64,000 bases of DNA, from assembly GCF_000214495.1 (NCBI RefSeq), contig NZ_AFIJ01000007.1:1-64000 (forward strand), read 5' to 3'. The position numbers and the translations under genes are program-made. The notes beneath the pieces are model-generated. The model did not search any database and was not told the DNA's origin. It was given only the letters and a program-made list of their open reading frames with translations. The first letter of the stretch is position 1, and each line of letters opens with the position of its first letter. The stretch is from Megasphaera lornae. Lineage in GTDB: Bacteria > Bacillota > Negativicutes > Veillonellales > Megasphaeraceae. Positions 16,756-25,100 of this stretch are shown here, piece by piece.

Positions 16756-19006
16756 TTACAACTTCACCCTTTTTATGATTTTCACATGTATCATTACTGC
16801 AAAACAGTTTATCCGGTCCCTTTTTATAATGCTTGATCACCATAATCTCACCGCAACGTGCACAGCGTTTATTGACCGGCTCATTCCAAAGCATAAATTC
16901 ACATTCCGGATACTTACTGCACCCATAAAACACGCGTCCTCGTTTTGATTTTCGACGAATTAACGAACCTTGACCGCATTTCGGGCAAGGAATTCCCAAA
17001 TCATCGACAATCGCTTTCGTATTTCGGCACTCCGGAAAATGGGAGCATGCCAAAAACTTGCCGAAGCGACCGAATTTAAACACCATAGGAGACCCGCAAA
17101 GCTCACATATTTGTCCCGACTCCTGCCCGGCAATGGTCACTTTTTCCATGGCCTCTTCCGCCTCTTCCATTTCCGGTTGAAAAACATTATAAAATCCTTG
17201 CAATACATTTTCGTATGAATCTTTTCCCTGCTCAATCCGATCCAATTCTTCTTCCATATGCGCCGTAAAACCGACATTAATAATTTGCGCAAAATATTTT
17301 TTTAATAAATCCACAATAATCCCGCCTAATTCAGTGGGAATAAATTGCTTATCTTTCTTTTCTACATAATTTCGTTTCTGTATAGTATCCATAATAGGCG
17401 CATACGTACTGGGGCGCCCGATGCCCTTTTCTTCCAACGTTTTAATCAGACTGGCTTCGGTATACCGTGCCGGCGGTTGCGTAAAATGCTGCGTCGGTTC
17501 CAATTTTTTATTATGCACCACCGTTTGCGGCAACGGCTCCGGCAATTCTTCGGATTTATCCTTTTGATTATCCTCATACAATTCAGTAAAGCCTTTAAAT
17601 ATCACCTTATATCCGGCCGCCCGCAATTCATACTTGCCGCAACCTAACAAAATAGCCATATGTTCCGTTTCAACAGCTTCCATTTGACTGGCTAAAAACC
17701 GATTCCAAATTAAAGTATATAACCGTAATTGGTCTCGTGTTAAAAACGGCGCCACTATTGCCGGCGTATATTCCAATGACGTCGGTCGAATCGCTTCATG
17801 GGCATCTTGACTGGATTGCTTTGATTTGTATATTCGCGCTTGTTTCGGCACATAGGCGGCACCGTACTCTTTTTCAATATAAGCGCGTGCCGCCCGAATC
17901 ATATCCTCATTAATGCGAATAGAATCGGTACGCATATACGTAATCAGACCCACATGACCGTGTTCTCCCATTTCCAAGCCTTCATACAGCTGTTGCGCCA
18001 ACATCATCGTTTTTTTCGCGCCGAAATTCAACTTGCCTACCCCTTCTTGTTCCAATGTGGACGTAGTGAACGGCGGCTGCGGCTGACGTCGACGACGCCG
18101 TTTTTCCGTTTTCTGAATACGATCCGGATCATGCGGCAAGTCTCCTCGTTGTTCCCAACGCAAATCGGCCAGAATTTGTTGTACCTGTGTTTCGTTCTTA
18201 ATCTCCGCTTTTTTACCGTTAATTTTAAATAATTCCGTATGTAACGTAATACCGTCATCGGTTTGATAGGTACCGGCAATCGTCCAATACTCTTCCGGAA
18301 CAAACGCCTTTATTTCTTCTTCCCGTTCACAAATAAGCCGTACCGCCACCGATTGTACGCGACCGGCACTAAGCCCTTTGCAAACTTTTTTCCATAGCAA
18401 CGGACTCAATTTATAGCCTACAATTCTATCCAGTACACGCCGCGCCTGCTGCGCATCCACTTTCGGTAAATCAATGGAAGCCGGACGGGCAATCGCCGCT
18501 AATACCGCTTTTTTAGTAATTTCATGAAACATAATGCGACAAGGTGATTTCGGATCCATTTCCAATAAATGGGCTAAATGCCATGAAATCGCTTCTCCTT
18601 CCCTATCCGGGTCAGTCGCAAGAAATACATTTTTAGATTTTACATATTCTTTTTGCAATTCCTCTATCAATTTTCGTTTATCCCACATATTCGTATATGT
18701 AGGTGTAAATCCGTCCTCAATCTTCACGCCTAATTGATTTCGCGGTAAATCCCGTAAATGACCGCGACTGGCCAATACTTTATAATCTGCTCCCAAAAAA
18801 CGTTCAATCGTCTTAGCTTTAGCCGGTGATTCGACAATAACCAGATTTTTTGCATTCTTCGGGGGTACAGCAGGCTTTTCCAATTTCGGTTTGGGACGCA
18901 CATTAACCGTACCGTGAATAACGGTTTTTTCACCGTCTTTTTTCTTGCGCCCCTTCTTTTTTGTATCATCAATAATAATGGTTCGTTTTATCGGGAACTT
19001 CAGCAT
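16745..19006 (-). CDS. topA: DNA topoisomerase I (type IA)
   Basis: The 753-residue enzyme relaxes negative supercoils. A Toprim domain starts near residue 53 ([19 protein letters not shown]) with DPDREG at 132-137, and the active-site Tyr is residue 357 in ITYMRTDS. Three C-terminal four-Cys zinc ribbons follow (CELC...C, CPKC...C, CARC...C). About 50 Lys-rich residues precede the Toprim domain, longer than usual; the ATG at 19006 has GGAGG at good spacing, so the extension appears to be translated. It is the first gene of the topA-rlmI unit. Confidence 0.97.
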   Translation of the reverse strand: MLKFPIKRTIIIDDTKKKGRKKKDGEKTVIHGTVNVRPKPKLEKPAVPPKNAKNLVIVESPAKAKTIERFLGADYKVLASRGHLRDLPRNQLGVKIEDGFTPTYTNMWDKRKLIEELQKEYVKSKNVFLATDPDREGEAISWHLAHLLEMDPKSPCRIMFHEITKKAVLAAIARPASIDLPKVDAQQARRVLDRIVGYKLSPLLWKKVCKGLSAGRVQSVAVRLICEREEEIKAFVPEEYWTIAGTYQTDDGITLHTELFKINGKKAEIKNETQVQQILADLRWEQRGDLPHDPDRIQKTEKRRRRRQPQPPFTTSTLEQEGVGKLNFGAKKTMMLAQQLYEGLEMGEHGHVGLITYMRTDSIRINEDMIRAARAYIEKEYGAAYVPKQARIYKSKQSSQDAHEAIRPTSLEYTPAIVAPFLTRDQLRLYTLIWNRFLASQMEAVETEHMAILLGCGKYELRAAGYKVIFKGFTELYEDNQKDKSEELPEPLPQTVVHNKKLEPTQHFTQPPARYTEASLIKTLEEKGIGRPSTYAPIMDTIQKRNYVEKKDKQFIPTELGGIIVDLLKKYFAQIINVGFTAHMEEELDRIEQGKDSYENVLQGFYNVFQPEMEEAEEAMEKVTIAGQESGQICELCGSPMVFKFGRFGKFLACSHFPECRNTKAIVDDLGIPCPKCGQGSLIRRKSKRGRVFYGCSKYPECEFMLWNEPVNKRCARCGEIMVIKHYKKGPDKLFCSNDTCENHKKGEVVNET

Positions 19007-19064
19007 ATTCGCCCTCCATATTTTCTCCTCATTCCACCCAAAATGCCTACCAATCTAATTTCTA

Positions 19065-19093
19065 ATAATACACTATAATATCAACACTAGCAA
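19065..19093 (-). promoter_or_regulatory. Promoter of the topA operon
   Basis: On the minus strand TTGCTA (19088-19093) and TATTAT (19065-19070) are 17 bases apart. The box pair faces away from the flavoprotein promoter at 19165-19193. Confidence 0.6.
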
Positions 19094-19164
19094 CTGTCTC
19101 TGTGCGAACGGAAAAAATTCCTGTACCGCCTTCCTTAGTGCCGACTGTTAAAGAAGAATCATTC

Positions 19165-19193
19165 TTGTCAAAATGAAAAAAGACACGTATACT
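19165..19193 (+). promoter_or_regulatory. Promoter of the frameshifted flavoprotein gene
   Basis: TTGTCA at 19165-19170 and TATACT at 19188-19193, each with one mismatch to consensus, are separated by 17 bases. An AAGGAG ribosome-binding site and the ATG at 19232 follow. Confidence 0.75.
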
Positions 19194-19231
19194 GAATATA
19201 TCGTGTACGTAGTATTTATACAAGGAGAACT

Positions 19232-20745
19232 ATGATGAAAAATTATGATGTTATTATCATCGGCACAGGCGCCGCCAATATTGTTGCCGATGCGGCCATT
19301 GCCGACCACAAGTCCGTGGCGATTATTGAACGGGGAAAATTTGGCGGCACCTGTTTAAATCGCGGTTGTATTCCTACCAAAATTTTAGTGACCGCCGCCA
19401 ATCGTATTCGTGAAATCCGTGAAGCCGCCCATTTAGGTATTCACGTAGAGAGCGTGCATGCGGATTGGGCTGCCGTCAGCCGTCGTATGTGGCATAAAGT
19501 TAATGAAAATGACAGTATTCGTACTTATTATGAACAATTTAAAAACGTAACAGTCTATGCCGGAACGGCTTCGTTTGTAGATAAAAAAACCGTACGCATA
19601 ACCGATGCAAACAATCACACGGAAGAAATAACCGGAACCGCGATTATTATCGCTACCGGCGGACGCACGCATGTCCCCTCCGTAGCCGGACTGCAAGAAA
19701 GCGGCTATATTACTTCCGAAACCTTTTTCGGTGCGGCTTATCCTCCCGAACCTTACAAGAGTCTCATCATTATCGGCGGCGGGCCTATCGGTTGTGAATT
19801 CGCCCATGTCTTCAATGCCTTCGGCACTCATGTAACTCTTGTCCAGCACAATATCAGGTTATTACCTAAGGAAGATGAAAGTGTATCCGCCTATATGTTA
19901 CAACAATTTGAAGATTACCGTATTCAAGTTCATCTCAATCAGGATACACTTTCCGTACGTACAGAAAACGGAGAAAAAATTCTTACCTGCAGCGATCGCA
20001 CAAACGGAAAAAAATAGAAGTGCACGCGGAAGAAATTCTGGTCGCTCCCGGCATCAAACCTTTGTCGGATATACTGCACACCGAACGTGCCGGCTTGGCT
20101 ACGGATGCGCGCGGGTATATTCGTACAAATGAATTTTTAGAAACAAATGTGCCGGGAATATGGGCTTTAGGTGACTGTAACGGACAAGCGCCCTTTCGTC
20201 ATAAAGCCAATTATGAAGCGGAAACCTTAGCGCATAATCTGTTTAGTCATCAACCTCCGGAAAATTGGCGCTGGGTTCGCTATGATGCGGTTCCGGCGGT
20301 CACCTATACCTATCCGGAAACAGCGCATATCGGATGGACGGAAGCAGGCGCAAAAAAAGCCGGCTTTACCGTAGAAACCGCCATAAATCACTATTCGGCG
20401 ACGGCCAAAGGATATGCCTTGGGATTTGAAGAAGGTGCAAGAAATGACGGGTTTGTCAAACTCGTATTGGATAAAGACAGCAAAAAAATTCTCGGCGTAC
20501 ACATTGTCGGTCCCGAAGCATCCATTCTGTTACAACCGTTTTGCAATCTCTTCTACTGCGGCACGCAAACCATCCAAATAAGAGAAGCGGAAATTGCATC
20601 CCCAACGGCCGCACGATTGCGAAAGCTCCCCTTAACACGTACCCTCCCGCCGCTTTCCGTGTATACGCTGAGTGAAACCATGACCCCTCATCCGGCTTTA
20701 TCGGAATTAACAATGTGGACGCGTTACTATTATGAAAAAAAATAG
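19232..20745 (+). pseudogene. Dihydrolipoamide dehydrogenase-like flavoprotein, split by a -1 frameshift
   Basis: The first frame (19232-20017, 261 residues) has the FAD motif IIGTGAANIVAD, the redox-active pair Cys41/Cys46 in GGTCLNRGCIPTK, the ATGGRTHVPS segment and the NAD motif IIIGGGPIGCEFA. It stops at a TAG right after seven A. The -1 frame continues without a gap (EVHAEEILVAPGIKP) through the second FAD motif GIWALGDCNG, the dimerisation region and the C-terminal HPALSE with the base His, to 20745. Joined, they make about 504 residues, a full enzyme of the pyridine nucleotide-disulfide oxidoreductase family. Either the gene is broken, or the A7 tract permits ribosomal or transcriptional slippage, or it is a sequencing error. 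A good promoter and ribosome-binding site remain. Confidence 0.88.
20008..20014 (+). other. A7 homopolymer, possible -1 slippage site
   Basis: Seven A read GGA AAA AAA TAG in the upstream frame. Backing up one base after the two AAA codons gives ATA GAA GTG, which is exactly the downstream coding frame. The heptamer A-AAA-AAA fits the X-XXY-YYZ pattern of -1 slippery sites. Confidence 0.6.
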
Positions 20746-20780
20746 CGGCACATTAGCATAATCGCCATCATATAAGAATT

Positions 20781-20829
20781 GAAAACAGGACGATTTTCCT
20801 TTATATTATGGAAAAATCGTCCTGTTTTC
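20781..20829 (+). terminator. Terminator-like hairpin after the flavoprotein gene
   Basis: A near-perfect 19-base-pair stem (20781-20799 with 20810-20829, one extra A) lies about 35 bases past the stop codon. The descending arm holds a TTTT but no long T run follows. Confidence 0.7.
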
Positions 20830-20869
20830 ATGCTGTCTTCGCCCTTTCTATGTTCGAACACCCTACAAC

Positions 20870-20904
20870 AAAAAAAGAAGCCTGTCAAAAGACAGACTTC
20901 TTTT
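20870..20904 (-). terminator. Terminator after etfA
   Basis: On the minus strand AAGAAG-CTGTC pairs with GACAG-CTTC around a TTTT loop and runs into seven T. It starts 14 bases past the etfA stop codon. Confidence 0.88.
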
Positions 20905-20917
20905 AGGAGAAAAACGC

Positions 20918-21934
20918 TTAAGCAATACCTTTATGCTTTTTAACAGCTTCGATAATCAACGGCAATACTTCATGAGCATCTCCTACGATACCGAAATCGC
21001 ATACATTAAAGATCGGAGCGTCTTCATCTTTATTAATAGCGACAATGCAATCCGATCCGAGAATACCTGCTAAATGCTGAATAGCGCCGGAAATACCTGC
21101 TGCAATATAAAGTTTCGGGCTGACAGTTTTACCCGTCTGACCAATTTGGAACAACGGATTGATCCAACCTTGGTCGGTAACAGCACGAGAAGCTGCTACG
21201 GCGCCGCCTAATATATTAGCTAATTCCACTAAGCAACCGCCTTCTTTGAAATCTTCTTCTTTCATGCCGCGACCGCCGGATACAACAACATCCGCTTCTT
21301 CCACTTTAATTCCGTCGCCGCCGACTTTAATCAGTTCAATAAATTTCGTTAAGAAATCTTTTTCCGTCAAATCGGCTTTTTCATCAATCACATCACCGGC
21401 AGCACCTTCTGTCGGTTCCGGTTTTTTAAATACATTCGGGCGAACAGTCCCCATTTGCGGACGATTATTCGGGCAAATAATTTCCGCCATAATATTGCCG
21501 CCCAATGCCGGACGCGTCCAAATGATGGTTTTCTTATCGTCATCCACACCCAATTCCGTGCAATCCGCGGTTAAACCGGTTTTTAATTCATTGGCAATAC
21601 GAGGACCGAGATCACGGCCGATATTCGTAGCGCCGATTAAAAATACATTCGGTTTATGTTTTGCTGTAAAATCTTCAATAACTTTTGTATACGCCGTAGT
21701 ATTATAATTTTCCAAAGCAGCGTCATCATACACATATACTTTTTGTGCACCATAATTCAAAAGTTCCTGTGCCAACGGTTTTACATTATGGCCGATTAAT
21801 ACAGCACCCACTTCTTCTCCGAGGGTTTCCGCCAATTTTTTTCCTTGTCCCAACAGTTCGAAGGAAACGTTACGTAATTTGCCTTCAAATTGTTCAGCTA
21901 TTACATACACGCCTTTGTATTCTGCTAAATCCAT
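20918..21934 (-). CDS. etfA: Electron transfer flavoprotein, alpha subunit
   Basis: The 338-residue subunit holds the FAD of Etf. The C-terminal FAD domain is clear: SRAVTDQGWINPLFQIGQTG, PKLYIAAGISGAIQHLAG and INKDEDAPIF..CDFGIVGD. The N-terminal domain ends in GRDLGPRIANELKTGLTADCTEL. In butyrate-forming anaerobes Etf and Bcd couple NADH oxidation to crotonyl-CoA reduction, in bifurcating complexes with ferredoxin reduction. The ATG at 21934 is preferred, with GGAGG ten bases upstream; a GTG two codons earlier is too close. It is the last gene of bcd-etfB-etfA. Confidence 0.96.
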   Translation of the reverse strand: MDLAEYKGVYVIAEQFEGKLRNVSFELLGQGKKLAETLGEEVGAVLIGHNVKPLAQELLNYGAQKVYVYDDAALENYNTTAYTKVIEDFTAKHKPNVFLIGATNIGRDLGPRIANELKTGLTADCTELGVDDDKKTIIWTRPALGGNIMAEIICPNNRPQMGTVRPNVFKKPEPTEGAAGDVIDEKADLTEKDFLTKFIELIKVGGDGIKVEEADVVVSGGRGMKEEDFKEGGCLVELANILGGAVAASRAVTDQGWINPLFQIGQTGKTVSPKLYIAAGISGAIQHLAGILGSDCIVAINKDEDAPIFNVCDFGIVGDAHEVLPLIIEAVKKHKGIA

Positions 21935-21954
21935 CTTCACTATACCTCCTCAGT

Positions 21955-22761
21955 TTAAATAACTTTCCGTGCAATTAATTTTTCCATCAGTTTATCCACA
22001 TTTGCCTGCGCTTCTTCTTCTTTGAAGATTTCGCCCTGTGTTCTCTGAGGCGGAGTGAAAATTTTATGAACCTTTGTCGGAGAACCGCTCAAGCCGATAC
22101 GAGTTTCGTCCACACCGATGTCGGCCGCACTCAACGTCGGAATTTCACGACGTTTTGCCTTCATCGTACCGCGAATGGTCGGGAAACGAGGTTCATTTAA
22201 GTCTTTAGTCGCCGTAATTAAAACGGGGAAAGCCGCTTCCGTAACAATATACCCTTCTTCGTTTTGCTGTTCTACACGTGCTTTTCCGTCCGCAACCGTC
22301 AATTTGGCAGCGCCCGTGATCTGAGGAATCCCCAATTCACTGGCTACTTGCGGGCCGACCTGTGCCGTATCGCCGTCAATAGCCTGTTTGCCGCATAAAA
22401 TCATATCGAACATTTCAATGCCTTTATCTGCGGCCAATTTTCTGATAGCGGTAGCAATGGCATAGCCCGTAGCTAACGTATCGGAACCGCCCAATTTACG
22501 ATCCGATACCAATACCGCATCATCGGCACCCATGGCCAATCCTTCACGAAGTACATCTTTCGCTTGTTCCGGTCCCATGGACAACAACGTAATATGTACG
22601 TCATCCTGTGCTTCTTTCAGTTGCAATGCCGCTTCCAAAGCATTTTGGTCAAAGGGATTGAAAATGTTCGGTACACCGGCACGAATGACCGTATGCTTTT
22701 CCGGATCAATCTTAACTTCCGCAGTATCCGGAACTTGTTTCACACACACCAATATTTCCAT
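21955..22761 (-). CDS. etfB: Electron transfer flavoprotein, beta subunit
   Basis: The 268-residue EtfB partner of EtfA opens MEILVCVKQVPDTAEVKIDP. It has the NPFDQNALEAALQL segment, the LCGKQAIDGDTAQVGPQVASELG nucleotide-binding motif (AMP, or the second FAD in bifurcating forms) and the LPxI/ADLNEPRFPTIRGTMKAKR recognition region (here DLNEPRFPTIRG). A strong AGGAGG stands before the ATG. A 13-base-pair hairpin separates it from bcd, and etfA follows after 20 bases. Confidence 0.97.
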   Translation of the reverse strand: MEILVCVKQVPDTAEVKIDPEKHTVIRAGVPNIFNPFDQNALEAALQLKEAQDDVHITLLSMGPEQAKDVLREGLAMGADDAVLVSDRKLGGSDTLATGYAIATAIRKLAADKGIEMFDMILCGKQAIDGDTAQVGPQVASELGIPQITGAAKLTVADGKARVEQQNEEGYIVTEAAFPVLITATKDLNEPRFPTIRGTMKAKRREIPTLSAADIGVDETRIGLSGSPTKVHKIFTPPQRTQGEIFKEEEAQANVDKLMEKLIARKVI

Positions 22762-22794
22762 TTACGTTTTCCTCCTAAAATATCTTTATTTCAA

Positions 22795-22825
22795 CGGGCA
22801 TGATTTTATCCCAAAATCATGCCCG
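22795..22825 (-). other. Intercistronic hairpin between bcd and etfB
   Basis: A perfect 13-base-pair stem (22795-22807 with 22813-22825, five-base loop) lies in the 77-base gap. The minus strand continues TTGAAATAAAG, without a T run, so it looks more like an mRNA-processing or stabilising element, or a partial attenuator, than a full terminator. Confidence 0.7.
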
Positions 22826-22838
22826 AAGAAGACAACAA

Positions 22839-23978
22839 TTAGCGTAACAAAGCTCCTGATGTAACCATCAACATAACTTCGTTCGTACCTTCATAAATCT
22901 GCGTAATTTTGGCGTCACGCAAATGACGGGCCGCCGGATATTCTTCACTATAGCCGTAACCGCCGAAAATTTGTACGGCTTCCACCGATACTTCCATAGC
23001 GACATCGGACGCATAGCGTTTGGCAATCGCCGCATCCACTGTAAACGGCTGGCCTTCCTGTTTTTTGAAAGCGGCCTTATATACAAGATTCCGGGCAGCT
23101 TCCACTTTCATTTTCATATCCGCCAGTTTAAAGCCGATATTTTGGAATTTGCAAAGCGGTTTACCGAACTGTACACGCTGTTTGGAATATTCCACCGCGT
23201 CGTTTAATGCCGCTTCCGCAATTCCCAATGCCTGTGCGGCTACGCCGATACGACCGCCGTCCAGAGTCATCATGGCAATCTTGAAGCCTTCCCCTTCTTT
23301 ACCGAGCAAGTTTTCTGCCGGAACTTTCGCATCTTGGAATACCAATTCCATTGTTTTGGAAGTATGAATCCCCATCTTATCTTCCAATTTGCCGAAGGTA
23401 AAGCCTTCCGTTCCTTTTTCTACAATAAAGGCACTAATTCCCTTGGTGCCTTTGGATTTATCCGTCATGGCGAACACGATATAAATATCTGCCGAACCGC
23501 CATTGGTGATAAATACTTTGGAACCGTTCAAAATATAGTAATCGTCTTTCTTGACCGCTACCGTTTGCTGTCCCGAAGCATCCGTACCGGCATTGGGTTC
23601 CGTCAAACCGAATGCGCCCAACTTTTCACCTTCAACCAACGGCGTCAGGAATTTTTCTTTTTGTGCTTCCGTGCCGAACTGCCAAATCGGATTCGCACAA
23701 AGAGAAACGGTTGCCGACAAGGTAATGGACATACCGGCATCATATTTTGCCAATTCTTCTACTGCCAAAATATAGCTGAGCACGTCACATTCCGCACCGC
23801 CGTATTTTTCTTCAAAATACGCTCCGGTCAACCCCAATCCAAGCATTTCCGCTACCAATTCTTCGTTAAATTCACCCTTGTGATCACGTTCCATAACGGT
23901 CGGCAATAATTTCTTTTCACCAAAATCCTTTGCAAGTTTTACAAATTCCTGTTGCACGTCTGTCAAGTTGAAATTCAT
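22839..23978 (-). CDS. bcd: Short-chain (butyryl-CoA) acyl-CoA dehydrogenase
   Basis: The 379-residue acyl-CoA dehydrogenase should act as butyryl-CoA dehydrogenase, reducing crotonyl-CoA. It begins MNFNLTDVQQEFVKLAKDF. FGLTEPNAGTDASGQQT and YILNGSKVFITNGG bind FAD and acyl-CoA, and the catalytic Glu is residue 363 in IYEGTNEV. GGYGYSEEYPAARHLRDAKI is the conserved C-terminal helix. The start at 23978 is fixed by family alignment and a GAGGAG upstream; the open frame continues upstream without support. With etfBA it forms the terminal step of butyrate-type fermentation. Confidence 0.95.
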   Translation of the reverse strand: MNFNLTDVQQEFVKLAKDFGEKKLLPTVMERDHKGEFNEELVAEMLGLGLTGAYFEEKYGGAECDVLSYILAVEELAKYDAGMSITLSATVSLCANPIWQFGTEAQKEKFLTPLVEGEKLGAFGLTEPNAGTDASGQQTVAVKKDDYYILNGSKVFITNGGSADIYIVFAMTDKSKGTKGISAFIVEKGTEGFTFGKLEDKMGIHTSKTMELVFQDAKVPAENLLGKEGEGFKIAMMTLDGGRIGVAAQALGIAEAALNDAVEYSKQRVQFGKPLCKFQNIGFKLADMKMKVEAARNLVYKAAFKKQEGQPFTVDAAIAKRYASDVAMEVSVEAVQIFGGYGYSEEYPAARHLRDAKITQIYEGTNEVMLMVTSGALLR

Positions 23979-24148
23979 GATGGTCACTCTCCTCAATAGT
24001 ATGTTGAACCACAAAATTAAAGCAAATTTACTTGAGCCAGTTCCGGAATCTGACATTGTCGACTTCAGCAGCGCCAATATCAAATAAAACCATAAGTTTT
24101 TTACAGTCTTGTTGACACGAAGACACAACCTGAAATACTTATACATGA

Positions 24149-24177
24149 ATTGTACAACTTTTCACATGGTAAATCAA
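24149..24177 (-). promoter_or_regulatory. Promoter of bcd-etfBA
   Basis: On the minus strand TTGATT (24172-24177) and TACAAT (24149-24154) are 17 bases apart. The predicted start of transcription leaves a leader of about 165 bases before bcd, in which I see only weak hairpins and no known riboswitch. Confidence 0.65.
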
Positions 24178-24437
24178 TAGATAAATCATAAAATCATCAT
24201 TGTCATTATTCCATTTTGTCATTATAAAACATCAAAGAGACCTTTTGTTACTACCTTTCATGTGGCATTACTATCGTATTCGACAAAACCCGCTCCTTTT
24301 TCACCCCATCATTATCATCAATTACTATGCGTTCCGCGCAAGTAACAAAGACGTGCGAACAACTTTTCGAAACAATAAAAATTTATAAAAAATAATACGT
24401 TAACCAAAATATAGCTATTGCAAATATTAAGGCTGTC
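24178..24437. other. A/T-rich spacer upstream of the bcd promoter
   Basis: These 260 bases between the Nudix gene end and the bcd promoter hold no convincing reading frame, RNA or repeat. No terminator is seen after the Nudix stop at 24438. A GATGATAATGAT-like stretch near 24307-24325 on the minus strand is too short to call a Fur site. Confidence 0.5.
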
Positions 24438-25052
24438 TTACGTTTGTATTATAGCACGAATGCCCAGGAAGTTGTCAAGGATTTGCGCAGTAATTCCCCA
24501 TATTTTATAGTTTTTATAGGTGAATATCTTCACTTCATAAGTAGTACGCGGTCGCCAATTTTCCGGAACCCCCATCGTTATTAGCGAGGGACTGAGCGGG
24601 CGTCCTTGTAATTGAAAATAAGCAATTTCCGGAGTTTGCTTCTGCAAAAACGAAAGCGGTATCGTAAATACATGGTCCACTTCCGCCCGTGCCGGACGCC
24701 ATCGACGAGTATCCAGGCGGGCCGCAAACGGATAGACCCGCACGCCGATCGGCGATTCCACATAATCCAGGGCGCCTATATAATGAATCCCGGCAGCGTC
24801 AATCCCCAATTCTTCCGCGGTTTCCCGCATAGCTGCCGCCCAAGGAGAAGAATCGGCAGCTTCTATATGTCCCCCGGGAAAACAAATTTCTTTCGGTTGC
24901 CGTCGCAATCCGGCACTCCGCACTTCCAACAGCACTTGTTCTTCCGTTGTTTCCCGATCATAAAGAAGAGGTACTAATACTGCACAATCTTCGGTTTGTA
25001 AACAAGAATTTTGCCTTACAGCTCGTACAGGCCATGACGTATATCCGTTCAT
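24438..25052 (-). CDS. Nudix hydrolase, CoA pyrophosphatase type
   Basis: A 204-residue Nudix protein with both parts of the CoA pyrophosphatase signature. EVRSAGLRRQPKEICFPGG is the UPF0035 extension, followed by the Nudix box DSSPWAAAMRETAEELGI. Such enzymes cleave CoA or acyl-CoA to phosphopantetheine derivatives and 3',5'-ADP. The start has AGGAG five bases upstream, directly behind the T run of the leuS terminator, so it probably depends on read-through from leuS. An extra C-terminal 30-40 residues (NYKIWGITAQILDNFL) fit the family. Confidence 0.88.
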   Translation of the reverse strand: MNGYTSWPVRAVRQNSCLQTEDCAVLVPLLYDRETTEEQVLLEVRSAGLRRQPKEICFPGGHIEAADSSPWAAAMRETAEELGIDAAGIHYIGALDYVESPIGVRVYPFAARLDTRRWRPARAEVDHVFTIPLSFLQKQTPEIAYFQLQGRPLSPSLITMGVPENWRPRTTYEVKIFTYKNYKIWGITAQILDNFLGIRAIIQT

Positions 25053-25062
25053 CGCATCTCCT

Positions 25063-25097
25063 AAAAAAAGCGGGAGCTGCTATCTTCTCCCGCTTTT
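25063..25097 (-). terminator. Terminator after leuS
   Basis: On the minus strand an 11-base-pair stem (AAAAGCGGGAG with CTCCCGCTTTT) is followed by seven T. The run touches the ribosome-binding site of the Nudix gene. Confidence 0.92.
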
Positions 25098-25100
25098 ATA

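Noticed and set aside
20781..20904. Two neighbouring hairpins as a mobile-element end or repeat family
   Set aside because: They fit terminators of the converging flavoprotein and etfA genes, share no sequence with each other and have no target duplication.
21159..21707. Long reading frame of 182 codons antisense to etfA
   Set aside because: It lies wholly opposite a certain gene, shows low-complexity Ser/Pro/Ile composition and no family motif; it reflects codon bias of etfA. The 191-codon frame at 23334-23909 opposite bcd was rejected for the same reason.
23979..24146. N-terminal extension of bcd to 24146
   Set aside because: The extra 56 residues have no homology in the family, and a strong ribosome-binding site and the conserved MNFNLTD start are at 23978.
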